Notes under the pieces: model-generated
The model's input: the letters and a program-made list of their open reading frames with translations, nothing else
Database searches by the model: none
What the model was told of the DNA's origin: nothing
Source: Prototheca cutis
Lineage: Eukaryota; Chlorophyta; Trebouxiophyceae; Chlorellales; Chlorellaceae
NCBI GenBank assembly: GCA_002897115.2
Contig: BCIH01000001.1
Location: forward strand, 2,307,057-2,371,056
Reading direction: 5' to 3'
DNA: 64,000 nt
In this document: positions 10,174 to 21,911 of the stretch, piece after piece
Position numbering within the stretch: position 1 is the first letter of the stretch
Layout of the letters: each line of letters opens with the position of its first letter
Made by a program: the position numbers and the translations under genes

Positions 10174-13033
10174 TCAAGGATTCGAAGGGTTCGACCATGA
10201 AGAAATACGGATTTCGTGCATAGCGCCTGTGCCCGGACATCGAGCGAGGCCAATGCGGCCACAGCCGCGGAAGTCAGCGGAAGGCAGGCAGTACGCAGTG
10301 GAGAGTTTCCTTGCGCCGATGTATGACGAGGTCACAAACCCCACATGGTGGACAGTAACGGGCGCATCTTGTCCAGCCATGGTCACGAGCTTGACAATGT
10401 CGGCGTTGGGATCGCACGCGAATCGTGCCTTTCCGGGGACCACGCCACGGCCCGCGGGGCCGTCGGGCGCCCTCGAGCAGACCACGTACAGCTGGGTGCC
10501 CTGGATCAGCTGGGGACCAGAACCCAGCATCTCGATGCACACTCGAGCAGGAGAGCGCGCCAGATCTCCCTGCTGGTCTCGTGCCCGACCACCCTGCCAG
10601 TGACCTGCGCTGGGCAGGGCCACGGCCACCCCTCGCCTCGGCAGCTGCCGCTTGTTCGGCGGCCTCCTAGAGAGAATTTCTGCATGCTCCCTGGCCTCCT
10701 CAGCAGCCAGCTCAGCATATGCCTGGGAAGAGGGACTTGGAGCGGAGTGTTGGTGTGTATGTGGGGTTGGGTGTGGGTGAGAAAGGGGGCCCAGACGGTG
10801 AATGCTGTGATGCCCAGTCGCACCGCATGGCATTCCCACGGTTTTGTGGGGCCGTGTTTTACTCGATGGAACAAGCCAGGGGATCCCTGTCCGCATGAAA
10901 TGCCTGCATCCAGCAAATCTGCATGCTCTCACCGTGGTACTGGGGTAGTCAAAGGGGAAGGAGAGCTCGTCCTGCATGGCAGAAAGCGCCCGCCACTCAT
11001 CAAGCCCGGTCACGGCGGCGCCAGCTTGAACAAGAGCCGCCCACCACGTCAGGACCCAGGCCCCAGGGACAATGAGCGACAACCCTGTTGCATGCATGGA
11101 TGAAAGGATGGATGGATGGAAGTTTGTCGGGGTGGCATACAGAGTGTGTGCTGGGGAGGGGGGGGGGGGGCCTGAGCGCGCAATTCCCCTCCGGCATCCT
11201 GCACCCAGAGAGAAAATGCACTGCAGCATCCAGTGGGCCAGTTTTCTGGGCAGCATTTTCTAGGGCAGCGTCAAATGTACACAGATAGCTTCCCATGGGA
11301 CACGAGCAGGCACTCCCCACCCATGCCCATCCTGCACAAATCGTACCGCAGAATTGCCGGCGAGGATGCGACCCGGCACGCATGATGACCGCCATCCAGC
11401 AGCCCAGTGCCTGGGCATCTGATGGCGTGGAATCCAGCGCGGCAGTTGCCGGCGCCGCCGGGTCCCAGGGCGACTGCACCAGGCCTTCCACACCCTCTTG
11501 GCCGCGCCAGCGCTGCAACTGCACCTCGGGCAGCGGAGGCCAGTGCTCTCCCGCCCCAGGCCGTGGCGGCTCGGCCCAGGAAACTGCGCCTCTTGTTGCT
11601 GTTGTTGTAATGGGAGGTGCTGCAGTCTCGGCACGTGAGTCTGGGAATGTATTGGAGGTACTAAACGTGCGGGGATGTCCCGTGGTGCCTCTCCCACCAG
11701 TCCTGGAGACACAAGGCTCAGCACCAGCCACAGCACCCCGGGGCAGCCTCGGGTCCAGAGCCGCAACAACCACGGCACTGCCGTCGGCCAGGCTCGCCAA
11801 CCACTGTGCTGTCAGGGGTTCGTTCATCAAGGAACCCTCACAACTCCGGCCATGACCGGGGTCCAGCAGCCTGGCCCCCCGCGCGGCTGAGGCAAGCACG
11901 ACCCCCGAGCCCAGACCCCTCAGCTCCAGCCGGTTGAGCAGTGCGGGCGTGGGTCGCAGCCCCCGCGCACGAAGCAGGGCCGCTATCTCCCGCGCTGCTG
12001 CCGCGTGCACCCAGCACATCACCACTACCCCTTGCGTGGTTGGCAGGTTCTGGGCAGGTCCCTTGGTTTCCCCTTTGATGGTTCTGGGATGAATGCCACT
12101 CTGGGGCCCTGAAGGAGACGTGGCAAGTACGGTGAACACAACGGGTGCCACCAGACGTCCCTGTGGATCATGCAGATCCAGATAGACCTCGCCGCCGCCA
12201 CGGCCAGTTGCCGCGCGGGCCAGCAGCGACTGCAGTTTTGAGACGTCCGAGGGGCCCAGCAGAGGGCGCAGCGCATTGAGGGCCACCATCGCGGCGATAT
12301 CGTCCCCAGTCGCTCCCACTTCCTGCGACAGCAAAAGCAGCGGTGCGAGGTACCCGGCGTCGTGCATGAGGCAGGCCCGGCCCTGGCGCAATTTGGCGAC
12401 CATCGCGGCGCCGCCGCGGCCGCGCCCCACCGTGTGCAGCGGCAGCTGCCAGCCCCACCGCGTGCCCATGACGCAGCGCTTGGCATGCCAGCCGTGCGTT
12501 GCCAGCAGCCGGGCGCGGGGTGCTGCTGCCGGCGGCGTTGGGGGTGCTGTGTGTTGAGCCGAGCCTGATTCTTCGCTTTGGCCATCGGCGGCGGCGGCCT
12601 TTGCACCACCTGCAGCACTTGCAGTGCCACGTTCCACAACGCAGTCGAGGTCGGTCTCTGTCCAGGCAGCGGCCGAGGCCCAGGCGGCCCTGAGCCGGCC
12701 TGGGCGACGCCGCATGCGGCGGTTGGTCGGTGCCTGAGTGCCGGCGGTCGCGCTTTTCTTATTGGAGGCCCTCGCAGCCGCCAGCTTGGTGTTTGGCCGG
12801 CGGATGTGCTGGTACCGGTTGTGACTGGTTGTTCGACGGCGCAGGCCACGAGGGAGAGCCCCCTTGCCCACGCCAGCCGCATCGTTCTCCGTGAGCGCCC
12901 TGCACAGGCCCCGGATCTGCGCAGGCGGCGTTGGGGAAGACGAGGGGTGCTCACCGGGTGGGGATTCGTGATGCACCCAACCATCCACGTTCACATGGAA
13001 CTGAATCACTGTGCAGCTGCAGGCTCTGGGCAC
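10174..13033 (-). CDS. POP1: Ribonuclease P/MRP protein subunit POP1
   Basis: Known role: POP1 is the large protein subunit of RNase P and RNase MRP, which process pre-tRNA and pre-rRNA in the nucleus and nucleolus. Seen in order: GALPRGLRRRTTSHNRY and NRRMRRRPGRLR (basic N-terminal POP1 motifs), THGWHAKRCVMGTRWGW (the hallmark 'WHAKR' block), LMHDAGYLAPLLL, the POPLD-type region LLNRLELRGLGSGVV, GAWVLTWWAALVQAGA, LSFPFDYPSTT, LSRRPPNKRQLPRRG, and a C-terminal VGFVTSS block. The N-terminal half is one long open frame; the C-terminal blocks are split by introns, for example exons ending at the GTGAGAGC donor near 10933 and beginning at the CAG near 10723. Not all junctions between 11000 and 11900 could be settled, and the first Met is only the most upstream in-frame one. 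Confidence 0.82.
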
Positions 13034-13743
13034 CAGGGCGCGCCCGGCTGTAAGAGCTGGCTGCCACAGGTGACACCTTGCTACCCTTTCCTAGCCACAT
13101 CCTACCCCATCTCAATCAACAACCAAGAGCACGAGCACAGAGTTACAACCTCATATGCCACAGGCATCGTCACCCACCTCCTGTTCTCTCGAGGCTGCAA
13201 ACCGGAGCACGTCCAGCTGGCGGGGCAGCTGCACGGGGGGAGTGGGTCCTTGCGACATGCTGGCTGGCGCCGCAAGGGCACTCGCTCTCAGGCAGCCTTG
13301 TCCTGGCTTTCGAATGCAGGTCTACATCATGCTCCTCTCGTCCATTTATTATTGAAAATCAGTATACTGAATTAAGAATAAGCCGGTGCATTGCGCGAGG
13401 AGGCCGATGTCGTGGCGTGGCGAGATGTGACGGGGTATACTCGCCCGTCGTCATGAAATGAAATGCGGCGGTATGACCAAAAAGCTTTCGAACGGAGGGC
13501 CAGGCAGCTGGAACCACGAGACTGACGAAGCCACAGGACCACTGCGACCCACATGCACTTACAAGACTGGACATGTTCTGTTCTTATTGAACACGTACTC
13601 TCGCCAGTGCCCGACTCTTGTGGCTACCAGGGCGTAACTGGGCTGCTGCTGGCCATCGACCCTCGAAAAAGGGCACGAGCATGTCGGGTACCGAGTGCAC
13701 GACCTGGGCAACGGCCGCGTCATGAACAGGCCTCTGATCACTC
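13034..13743. other. Divergent intergenic region between POP1 and the p31comet-like gene
   Basis: About 710 bases separating two head-to-head genes, so it should contain both promoters. No coding sequence supported; no clear TATA box identified. Confidence 0.45.
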
Positions 13744-14044
13744 ATGACGCTGTCGCGTCGACGTGCCAGGGGCCCATGCCCTGTGGAGCTCGAGCTGCTG
13801 CCCAGTGTCTGCCTGGATACCGCCTCCTGCGCCCGGCTCCTGCGGGACATCGTCAAGCACATCATGTACATGCGGGGCCAGATCCCGGCCCTCTACGACC
13901 ACCTCGTGAACCAGAATTTTGACCATCAAGTCCAGTACAAAAGGAGATCCAGTCGGGAGCAAAAGGTTAGCCAGCCGAGTGGTCATTGGGTGGCTATTGC
14001 ATGCTGGGGTCTTCTGGCAGAGTGGATGGAGGTGATACTCTCTC

Positions 14045-14118
<74 letters not shown>

Positions 14119-14757
14119 CGTGCGTGTGCGTGCGTGTGCGTGTGTGCGCGTGTGCATTGGGGGATACGGTTGCAAAAATGCAAGCAAGCGCGCACATCAA
14201 GAGCGCAAGCAACCCCACATTTGATTGGCGGAAACTCCCCTCTTACCCCCATCTCACAGTCGGTGGCCGCCCTCTCGGCCTTGCTGGGCAGCATCACAGA
14301 GGCCCTGTTCCATACGGGTGTCACCACCACCTGCGTTCTAGCGCTGGGCCGCAGCCTGGCCCGCCCGCGTGAGACGCTGACCCTGCGCTTCTGGCCTGGT
14401 GAGGGCCGGTCCCAGCCCGGCACCGACGCCGGGGGGCTGTCCCGCACAGCCCTCCGCCAGCTGCTGCTCCAGCTGGGGGCGCACGAGTCGGCTGTGCAGG
14501 GCGCGTGCCGGCTCTTCCTCCTTGTCCGGCCCGAGAGCATCGCCGGGCACGCCGCTGACAGGCCGGCGGCGGCGCCGCCCCCGGGCTTTGTGCCGCGCCG
14601 GGCGGGGCTCCCGGCTCAGCGGCGCGGCCTGGCCTGCTCCGCACGGGTCGGCGCGGAGTCGTCGGGTACTGATGCGGAAGGCGGCAATCATGTGGGTCTC
14701 CAGGTGCCCTGGTTCCAGGCCACCGCCATCGTCAAGGGCGTCACCGGCGCGGCATGA
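13744..14757 (+). CDS. p31comet / MAD2L1-binding protein-like
   Basis: Two exons (13744-13965, 14260-14757) join in phase to 239 residues. Seen: CARLLRDIVKHIMYMRGQIPALYDHL, a central helix typical of p31comet (LL-x-x-I-x-x-x-R-x-Q-I-P), then LTLRFWPGEG, RLFLLVRPES and a C-terminal PWFQATAIVKGV, matching the 'W-x-x-x-x-x-I-K-G' end of the family. Known: p31comet has a HORMA-like fold, binds closed MAD2 and works with TRIP13/PCH2 to switch off the spindle checkpoint and remodel meiotic HORMA proteins. A Pro/Ala/Arg-rich insert of about 30 residues lies before the last motif. The intron carries a pure GT microsatellite. The family is fast-evolving, so the call is moderate. Confidence 0.55.
14046..14155 (+). 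repeat. Long (TG)n microsatellite in the p31comet-like intron
   Basis: About 68 bases of pure TG dinucleotide grading into TGCG repeats; potentially left-handed (Z-DNA) forming and likely polymorphic. Confidence 0.95.
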
Positions 14758-15161
14758 GTGAGATGTCTGGCATGGGTGTGCTGGACATACCCATTTGAAT
14801 GAATGCACCGTGTGCACAACGCACATGGATCGGTTGGCAGTGCATTTCTCGGTTTACTGTTTCCTGTCCCTGGCGCCCCTGTGCCCCTCCTCACCCCCTA
14901 CTGTCTACCCTTTCTCTCGATCCAACTGTGGCACAGCATGGTCTCTAGTGCGTACAGCGAGTACTGTCACATTGACAAGCACGTGGCGGTCACACGGTAT
15001 GAACATTGCTGGCGCATGCTGCTGCTGCGTTCACCACCGCGTCATTATTCTGTGTCCATCAAGTTGGAGGACCCGAGGAAGGAAGCTCACACAGTCGAGG
15101 GGCCCAGGAAGACGCCCCGCGGTCACAATCCCCCTAGAACGCCCATCGCAATAGCCCCCTC
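14758..15161. other. Convergent 3' intergenic region
   Basis: 3' flanks of the p31comet-like gene and of aspartate aminotransferase; no coding sequence supported. Confidence 0.5.
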
Positions 15162-17086
15162 TCAGTTGGAATAGTTGCGGACGGCATCGTCGATGGCCTG
15201 GGCGAGCTGCTTGCAGCTGGCGGCGTTGAGGCCCGCCATGGAGATGCGGCCATCGAGGGTGAGGTAGATGTGGTGGCGCGCGGTGAGGCAGTCTGCAACC
15301 TGACGCCGTGTCAGCCCTGTGTAGGAGAACATGCCGATCTGCTTCTCGACGTGGTCCCAGGTCCCGGGGGTCCTCAGGGCCACCAGCTCGGCCGCCAGGC
15401 ACGCGCGCATGTCGATGATGCGGTCGGCCATGGCCTTGAGCTCGACCTTCCACCGCGCAAAGAGCTCCGGGTCGTTCAGGATGAGCCCCGCGATCTCCGC
15501 GCCGTGGCGGGGAGGGGAAGAGTACATGGCCCGCACAACGCGCTTGAGCTGCGACTCCACGCGCCCAGCCTCCTCTGCGCTCGTGCACACCACACTCAGA
15601 GCGCCCGCACGCTCGCCATACAGGCCCATGTTCTTTGCAAACGACTACAATGTTCACGTTTTGGGGGGTGTTTTGGGGGAAATTTCATGGACGATGACGA
15701 TGGCGACGTCGGTTGGGATAGCCACCCACACAAAGCAGTAGAAACACTCGACCAACCAGACAAACACCAAAAATAAAAAGAACTTACCTGCGCGAGGAGC
15801 ATTTCCAGGCCCACGTCGGCAAACATGCGGATGGCGGCACCGTCGTGGTCCAGGTCGCCGCTGGCAAAGCCCTGGTAGGCGGAATCGAAAAACGGCAGCA
15901 GTCTACGTTCACGAACCACAGCGAGGATGCCGGCCCACTGGTCAGGCGTGGGGTCGACGCCCGTGGGGTTGTGGGCGCACGCGTGGAGGAGCACGATTGC
16001 CCCCTCGGGCGCGGCGCGGAGATCCGCGACCAGGCCGTCATAGTCCAGGCCCCGCGTGGCCGGGAGGTAGTAGCGGTACGGCTGGACCTCCAGGCCCGAG
16101 GCTTCAAACACGGCTCGGTGGTTGGCCCAGCTGGGCGTGGGGATGAGCACGAGCTTGGGGCCGGGGTAGTAACGCTGGAGGAATTCGCCGCCGACACGCA
16201 GCGCGCCCGTGCCGGACAGCGCCTGCACCGTCGCATTGCGCCGCGCCGCCAGCACACTGCTCTGCTCGCCAAAGGCCAGCCGAGCAGACGCCGAGCAAAA
16301 GGCGGGGACACCCGCCTGGCTCAGGTACTCCTGTTGGTTTGTGGGGTGTTTGGGAGGGGGAATTTGTTTGTGGTGGTTGGTGTTTGGCCTTTTCATTGCA
16401 TCCGTGGGCCTCTGCACATGCATGCTCATGTGGCAGCCAGACCCACACGCAAATCCTTTACCTTGTCCTGCTTGGGATCATCTAGGAGCCGGCGCTCAGC
16501 CTCCTTGACCACTTGCAGCACCAGGGGCTTGCCCTCCTATATAGTAAAACGAAAGAAAACCGGGGGATAAGCTTTGCCATGTGCGACAGACGCGCCACAC
16601 ACAGACGCACGCACGCATGCATCCACCCTTCGGAAGCATGCTGGTTAGGCCACCGCATCCAGGGACAGCTGCTGACTTGAGCCAACACGGCATCGACATG
16701 GAAACCCACCTCGGTGCGATAGGCTCCCACCCCGAGGTTCAGCGCCCTGGGGTCCTTGTCCTGCTTGTAGGCCACGCTGATGCCCAGGATGGCATCCGCG
16801 GGCGCCTGCAGACGGGAGGGGGGTACCGGAGAAGACCTGCGCGACACCGGACACCAATCTGCCAGGAATCCTACATTCCGTGTGACGGTACATTATGGGA
16901 CTTGGGCCCGAACCCTGGCGCATGCAGGCCCCGGCGGCATGTCGGGGGCCTTCCAAAGCCGCACACCTCGGGGACATTAGCGAAGGAGGACATGGGCCGG
17001 ACGTTGCAGTTCAGAGCCTCGAGAACGCCTGAACCTTTGCGAAATGCCAGGTGCTGGGCCACTCGAGCAATGCGTGCCTGCGCCAT
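15162..17086 (-). CDS. Aspartate aminotransferase, mitochondrial type
   Basis: Five exons (17086-16967, 16805-16710, 16536-16462, 16330-15788, 15644-15162), all phase 0, give 438 residues, the usual length of the mitochondrial enzyme. Reaction: L-aspartate + 2-oxoglutarate to oxaloacetate + L-glutamate, with pyridoxal phosphate, linking the TCA cycle to nitrogen metabolism and the malate-aspartate shuttle. Seen: an Arg/Ala-rich targeting-like N-terminus ([18 protein letters not shown]), [53 protein letters not shown], and [14 protein letters not shown] with the Schiff-base lysine at about residue 282, ending near [25 protein letters not shown]. Another in-frame ATG at 17119 would add 11 residues; the later one gives the cleaner presequence. 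Confidence 0.95.
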
Positions 17087-17821
17087 CGCGTTCGCTTTGC
17101 TGTCGCTGGGTGTGCTCATGGCGACCACAGCCTCGGTGATGCCAATAATAAAGCGCGCAGCCCACAAGCAGGCCGCCTCCTCCGGATGGGAACTTGCCCA
17201 CGGCACCCGTCAGGAATGTAAAATAAATGTTGGACGTGATGCTGTCGAGCCATGAAGGCGATCGTGCGGCAACGCCTTGGATAATCTGCCGTCGTGACTG
17301 TCCAACTCAGCTTCGCCCCGGGACTCTGTGTCGGGACTTCGTTCGTCCAATCGCCCCGCCCCATTGACGTGCCAGCACTCGATATGACTCATCCAATGCG
17401 ACATGATTGGCCTTGTACGGGACATGAGTTCATGCTGGAGTATTGATGTGCTGCGATTCCAAGCGAGAGCGCAGGTTGCCCACGAATGGCTGCCGGTTAG
17501 CCTCGGGACCGTCGTCCCCCGTGGGGGTTCCCAACGGTGTCACCGGACACAGAGGATACACGTCCTGCTCATGAACTGGCCTCCACAGGCATGGCACAGT
17601 GCCGCATGTGTGATCTGATATTGCCGCAAAGCCATTTGGGATTGCGAAAGTCGTCGCGGCGAGAGCGAGTCTCCGGAACGGCATTGCGCTCCCTCGGAAC
17701 CTGGATGGCTCCGTGAAGAACGAGGGGCAGGAAACAAGTAGCATGACTAGCTGTTGATTGTTTCTTTTCAATTACACCCAGTGCTAGCAGCGATTCTCGT
17801 AGGAGCTACTCGGTCCCTGAG
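17087..17821. other. Divergent intergenic region between aspartate aminotransferase and ABCA genes
   Basis: 735 bases between two head-to-head starts. No supported coding sequence. Confidence 0.5.
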
Positions 17822-20800
17822 ATGGCCTGTCCCCCAGGGGAGGTTCCCCGCAAAGATTCCCGGGTCCCCGTCCGGCACCGGGGTCCCCTGATTCAGGGAC
17901 CCAAGCTGCTGTGGGCCCAGTTTGCCGCCCTCACAAGGAAGAACTGGCAAATCAGGTGAATTTCAGACATGAATGACATGCTTATTCCCATGAATGCATC
18001 CCAAACAAGGATTGTTTGTGGCTCGATGTGGGTGCTGCCGCCAGTCTAACACGGGCTGCTGTAGTCCCTGTCAGTCTAATGCTGCTTTGGACCCGACACC
18101 CACCCGCCCACTTGGCCGGCAGGGTGCTGGAGTGGAAGACCAACTTGCTGCTCCTGGCTCAGGCCGTGTTGTTCATCCTGCTCATCTGGGGGGTGGACAA
18201 GGCGCTGACGGCTTCCCGGCAGCGCCAGCCAGCGTACAGCTCGCAGGAAGGCCCCGACCCCGTGGCCATCACCCAGATCCCAGACTGTTCCACAAACATC
18301 TACCTTCGAAAGGACCGGGCATGTCTGACTGTCCTGTATGCACCCCAGGTTGTGTGTGTGTGTTTGGGGGGGGGGGGGGGGTCCCTGGGTCTGTGACATC
18401 AGTGGACACCAGAGCACAAAAGATTGCTGGAACTTTGTGTGCTTAATGCCCTTCGAGCCGGCCTCAATGATAGACAGACTCTTCATGCCTCCAAACTCTC
18501 CCAATCCTGCTCAGGGTGTGGCCGCCTCAGACGAGATTGTGGCTGCAGTGGCAGCAAACAATGTGCCTCCAATTCCACCAGACCATGTCCGGGGATTCGC
18601 CAGCGAGGCGGATGTTGATGCCTTTCTGCTGGCTAACCCAGAAACGGTTCGTGTTGGGGCCGGGGGGGAATGGTGTGTGCTCGGCTGCTTGCATGCACAT
18701 ACGGGAACCAGGGTCAGGCACAACCGGGGAGCAGTCCAGGGAGTTGTGACAGATTCACTTGCTGCGCTCTCACACTGTGGGCCAACCTCGCCATCCCCTC
18801 TGCAGGTCCTGTCTGCAGTCATTTTCAGCACCGACAGCACTGGCATCATGGGCTTTTCCATTCAAGTGAACAGCAGCGTGCAGTGGTTCAAGGGCGACTG
18901 GCAGCACCCCAACACCTACGTGCAGGTGTGTCGAGGTTGGTGTAAGAGTTGGGAAGGCCCCTTGGAGGGTCAGCCACATGACAGTTGACGCTCCCCCTGC
19001 GTTCCTTTGGGAGGATTGAACTGCCCTGGCGTGTCCTATTGATGGCCGACCACTGTGAAGCATGGGAACAATGAGCATATTGGGCATTGCGCCATTCCGC
19101 AATCTGTTCCTTGCCTGCAGCTTCCGCTGCAAAGTGCAGTGGAGCGTGAGCTCGTCCGGAGGAGCCTGAACACCACAGACCTCACATGGGAACCGGCACT
19201 CTCGACATTCCCCCACCCCACCGCCAAGGTACAGGCTCGCGGTTGTGGACAGAGACTAGCGACTGCTGTTTTGTGCAGTATTGGCATGCTGGACGAGTTC
19301 ATCAGTCAATGCAGGATGTGGTCCGGATTTAATAACACAGGCGCCTGGAAAGGAAATTGCTGATCGGGAGTCAGTTGTTCCGCCTCGAACATGCCCCTCT
19401 CCCACCTACGTGCAGTCTCCTTCCATGGTTGGGACGATCGCGCCGACCTTTCTTTTTGCCAGCATCATGTTCCAGGTTTGCCTGCAGGGGATGGGTCGTT
19501 GATGTTGAGCGTGGTGGATTTGACAGGTTGCTCGGTCACCGCTGCACCATGCTCTCCTTGTGCTGTTCACTGCCAGGCAGTGAGCATTCGTGGACACTGG
19601 CCGGGGGACACGAGTGTCCCCCATGCTGTGATCCCAATCTGCAGTTTGTGCTGCTGCTGCACGATGTCGTGTCGGAGGAGGAGAGCGGTGTCCGGAGGGC
19701 AATGGCCACGATGGGTCTGCGGGACTCGGCATTCTGGGCGTCCTGGTTCCTCTACGAGGTCTGTGGGTTTGAGAGATGCTTGGGTGCATGGGCGGTTGAG
19801 CAGGACTATGGGGGTGCTTCTGCTGAGCTTTGGCTCTGGAAATGATTGCGGGAGTGCAATGCCGGTGATCAATCATCCCCACTCAGACTGAGACGGTCTT
19901 CCCATGAAACATCTTGTGCAGGGCATCCTTGCCTGCATCGGTGGCATGCTGCTCATCGGCTTTGGCTATGCCTTTAAATTCCCCCTGGTACGACAGTTGG
20001 ATCGACGAGTGTGTGGCGGCATTGTGGGCGGGGTGAGAACCATCTGACGCAACCACCCTCTCCCACATTTTGATCGCTTCTGTGCAGCTGACGGAAAACA
20101 GCTTTGCGCTGTCTTTCCTGCTCCTGGTGCTGGTCTCTCTGGCCATGACGTCCTTTGGGTTCTTCCTTTCCACCTTCTTGAGAAAGGTGCAATGTGGGTT
20201 GGGTGATCTTCGGGAGATGTCTGGGCTGTGATTGAAAGCAGTAAAAAAAATGGGCTGATTTTTAGTCCGGCGGCTAAAATCAAAAACCAGCAGTCATCGA
20301 CTGGATTTCGAGGCCCCAGACGATCCCGCCCAATCCTGTCTTCGACCCCAACTCACCCGTCCCGCCAGGCAGCCTCAGCCGTCCCCGTTGGATTTGTTGT
20401 GTTTGTGGTGGCCTGGATCTTCCTGATCGTCATAGCCTTTGGGTTTCCCTACTCGTCCAAGTATGGCCCCGCGGGACTAGTCATCTTCAGCCTCTTCCCT
20501 TGGAGCCTGCTGTCCAAGGGAGTCCAGGATCTGGCCGATTCTGCCACAGGTGGGTGTGCACGTGTGTGGCCTGTACTCCTTTCTTCCTCCATGCGTGCCA
20601 TCAGGCGACTGCATCATTCAAACACCCGACTGCATGTAGGAACAAGAAGCCCACAGGATGCTTTCGCTGCTGACAACCCCAAACCCCCAATGCCCTCCTT
20701 TCTTTCCAACATTCCAGGGACCACGGGCCGAGGCATCCCATGGGCCCACCGAACCTCCTACTGCATCTCTGGCAGTTTGTCCCCGGAGCAGTGGGATGGC

Positions 20801-21880
20801 GGGTCTTATTATTCCACCGACTGCGTCATGTCGCTCGGCACAGTCCTCTGGGTGCTGGCAGTGCAGTGCGTTGGGTACGCGGCACTGGCGCTGTATTTGG
20901 ACAATGTGCTCCCCGACTGCCACGGCGTCCGCCGGCCCTTCTGGTACTTTTTGCAACCTTCCTACTGGGCGGCGCCATACGTACGTGGGTTGCTGTGGGG
21001 CACCCTTTTGGGTATGCCTTTGTGAATCCATTTCCGTTCGGTGTGGAGGGATGGAATGTTGTCGGAGTGACGGTTGTAGTCATGGGGGAACTCGTCATGT
21101 CCTCTCCATGTGCATATTTTGTGGGAAGCCGAACCCACAGTGGTAGCGAGCTTGAGTTGAACCCCACCCTGTCACCCCTGGCACTCCCCCACTCCCATGT
21201 TGCAGAGGCAGGATGGGACACGGTCGCGTCGGGCGCTGGAAACCTCGACTCAGGAGAGCATGGGCCTGGTCGTCGACCATGACGTGGCGGAGGAAATGGA
21301 AAGGATGAAACAGCGCTGCCAGGAGCACCTCACGGCCATGGGCTCTGCAAAGACTGCCGGGTCGGGCGAAGGTTCGCCGCAGTCTTCCCCAGAAACGGAC
21401 ATTGTGCCGGAGGCATCACAGGCGGCCTATGCTGTTGAGCTGTATGGCCTGCGCAAGGAATACCATGGAGGCCTGTTCTCTCGCAAACCCTTTGTGGCCG
21501 TCAGGAGCAGCTGGCTTGGTGTACTGGCAGGTGGGTGGGTGGAGTGAGGGGCTGTAGCAGGGTGTGTGTGTGGATGATGGCAGTCGTGGGATCGCCCAAC
21601 GCAAAGACAGGCTGCATACCACTGAGGTTGCGAATCACCCCCCCTCTCGATCACCTCTGCCTGTGCAGGCGAATGCTTCTGTCTGCTGGGCCCAAACGGT
21701 GCTGGAAAGAGCACGACCATCAACTGCTTGACTGGGGTCCTTCCCTTTACCTCAGGCACGCTGCCTTGTTGGTTGCTCTTGTTGTTGGGGTGGGGTGTGG
21801 CGATGGTTCAGAGCAACGGAATAGGAATGCTGGCTCCCCACTAATCTGAACCCCCCCCCCCCCCGCGCCCACACCAAAAA

Positions 21881-21911
<31 letters not shown>

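Noticed and set aside
12025..12984. 319-codon frame overlapping POP1
   Set aside because: Shifted frame of the POP1 exon; lacks any family motif, while the other frame has WHAKR and RRR blocks.
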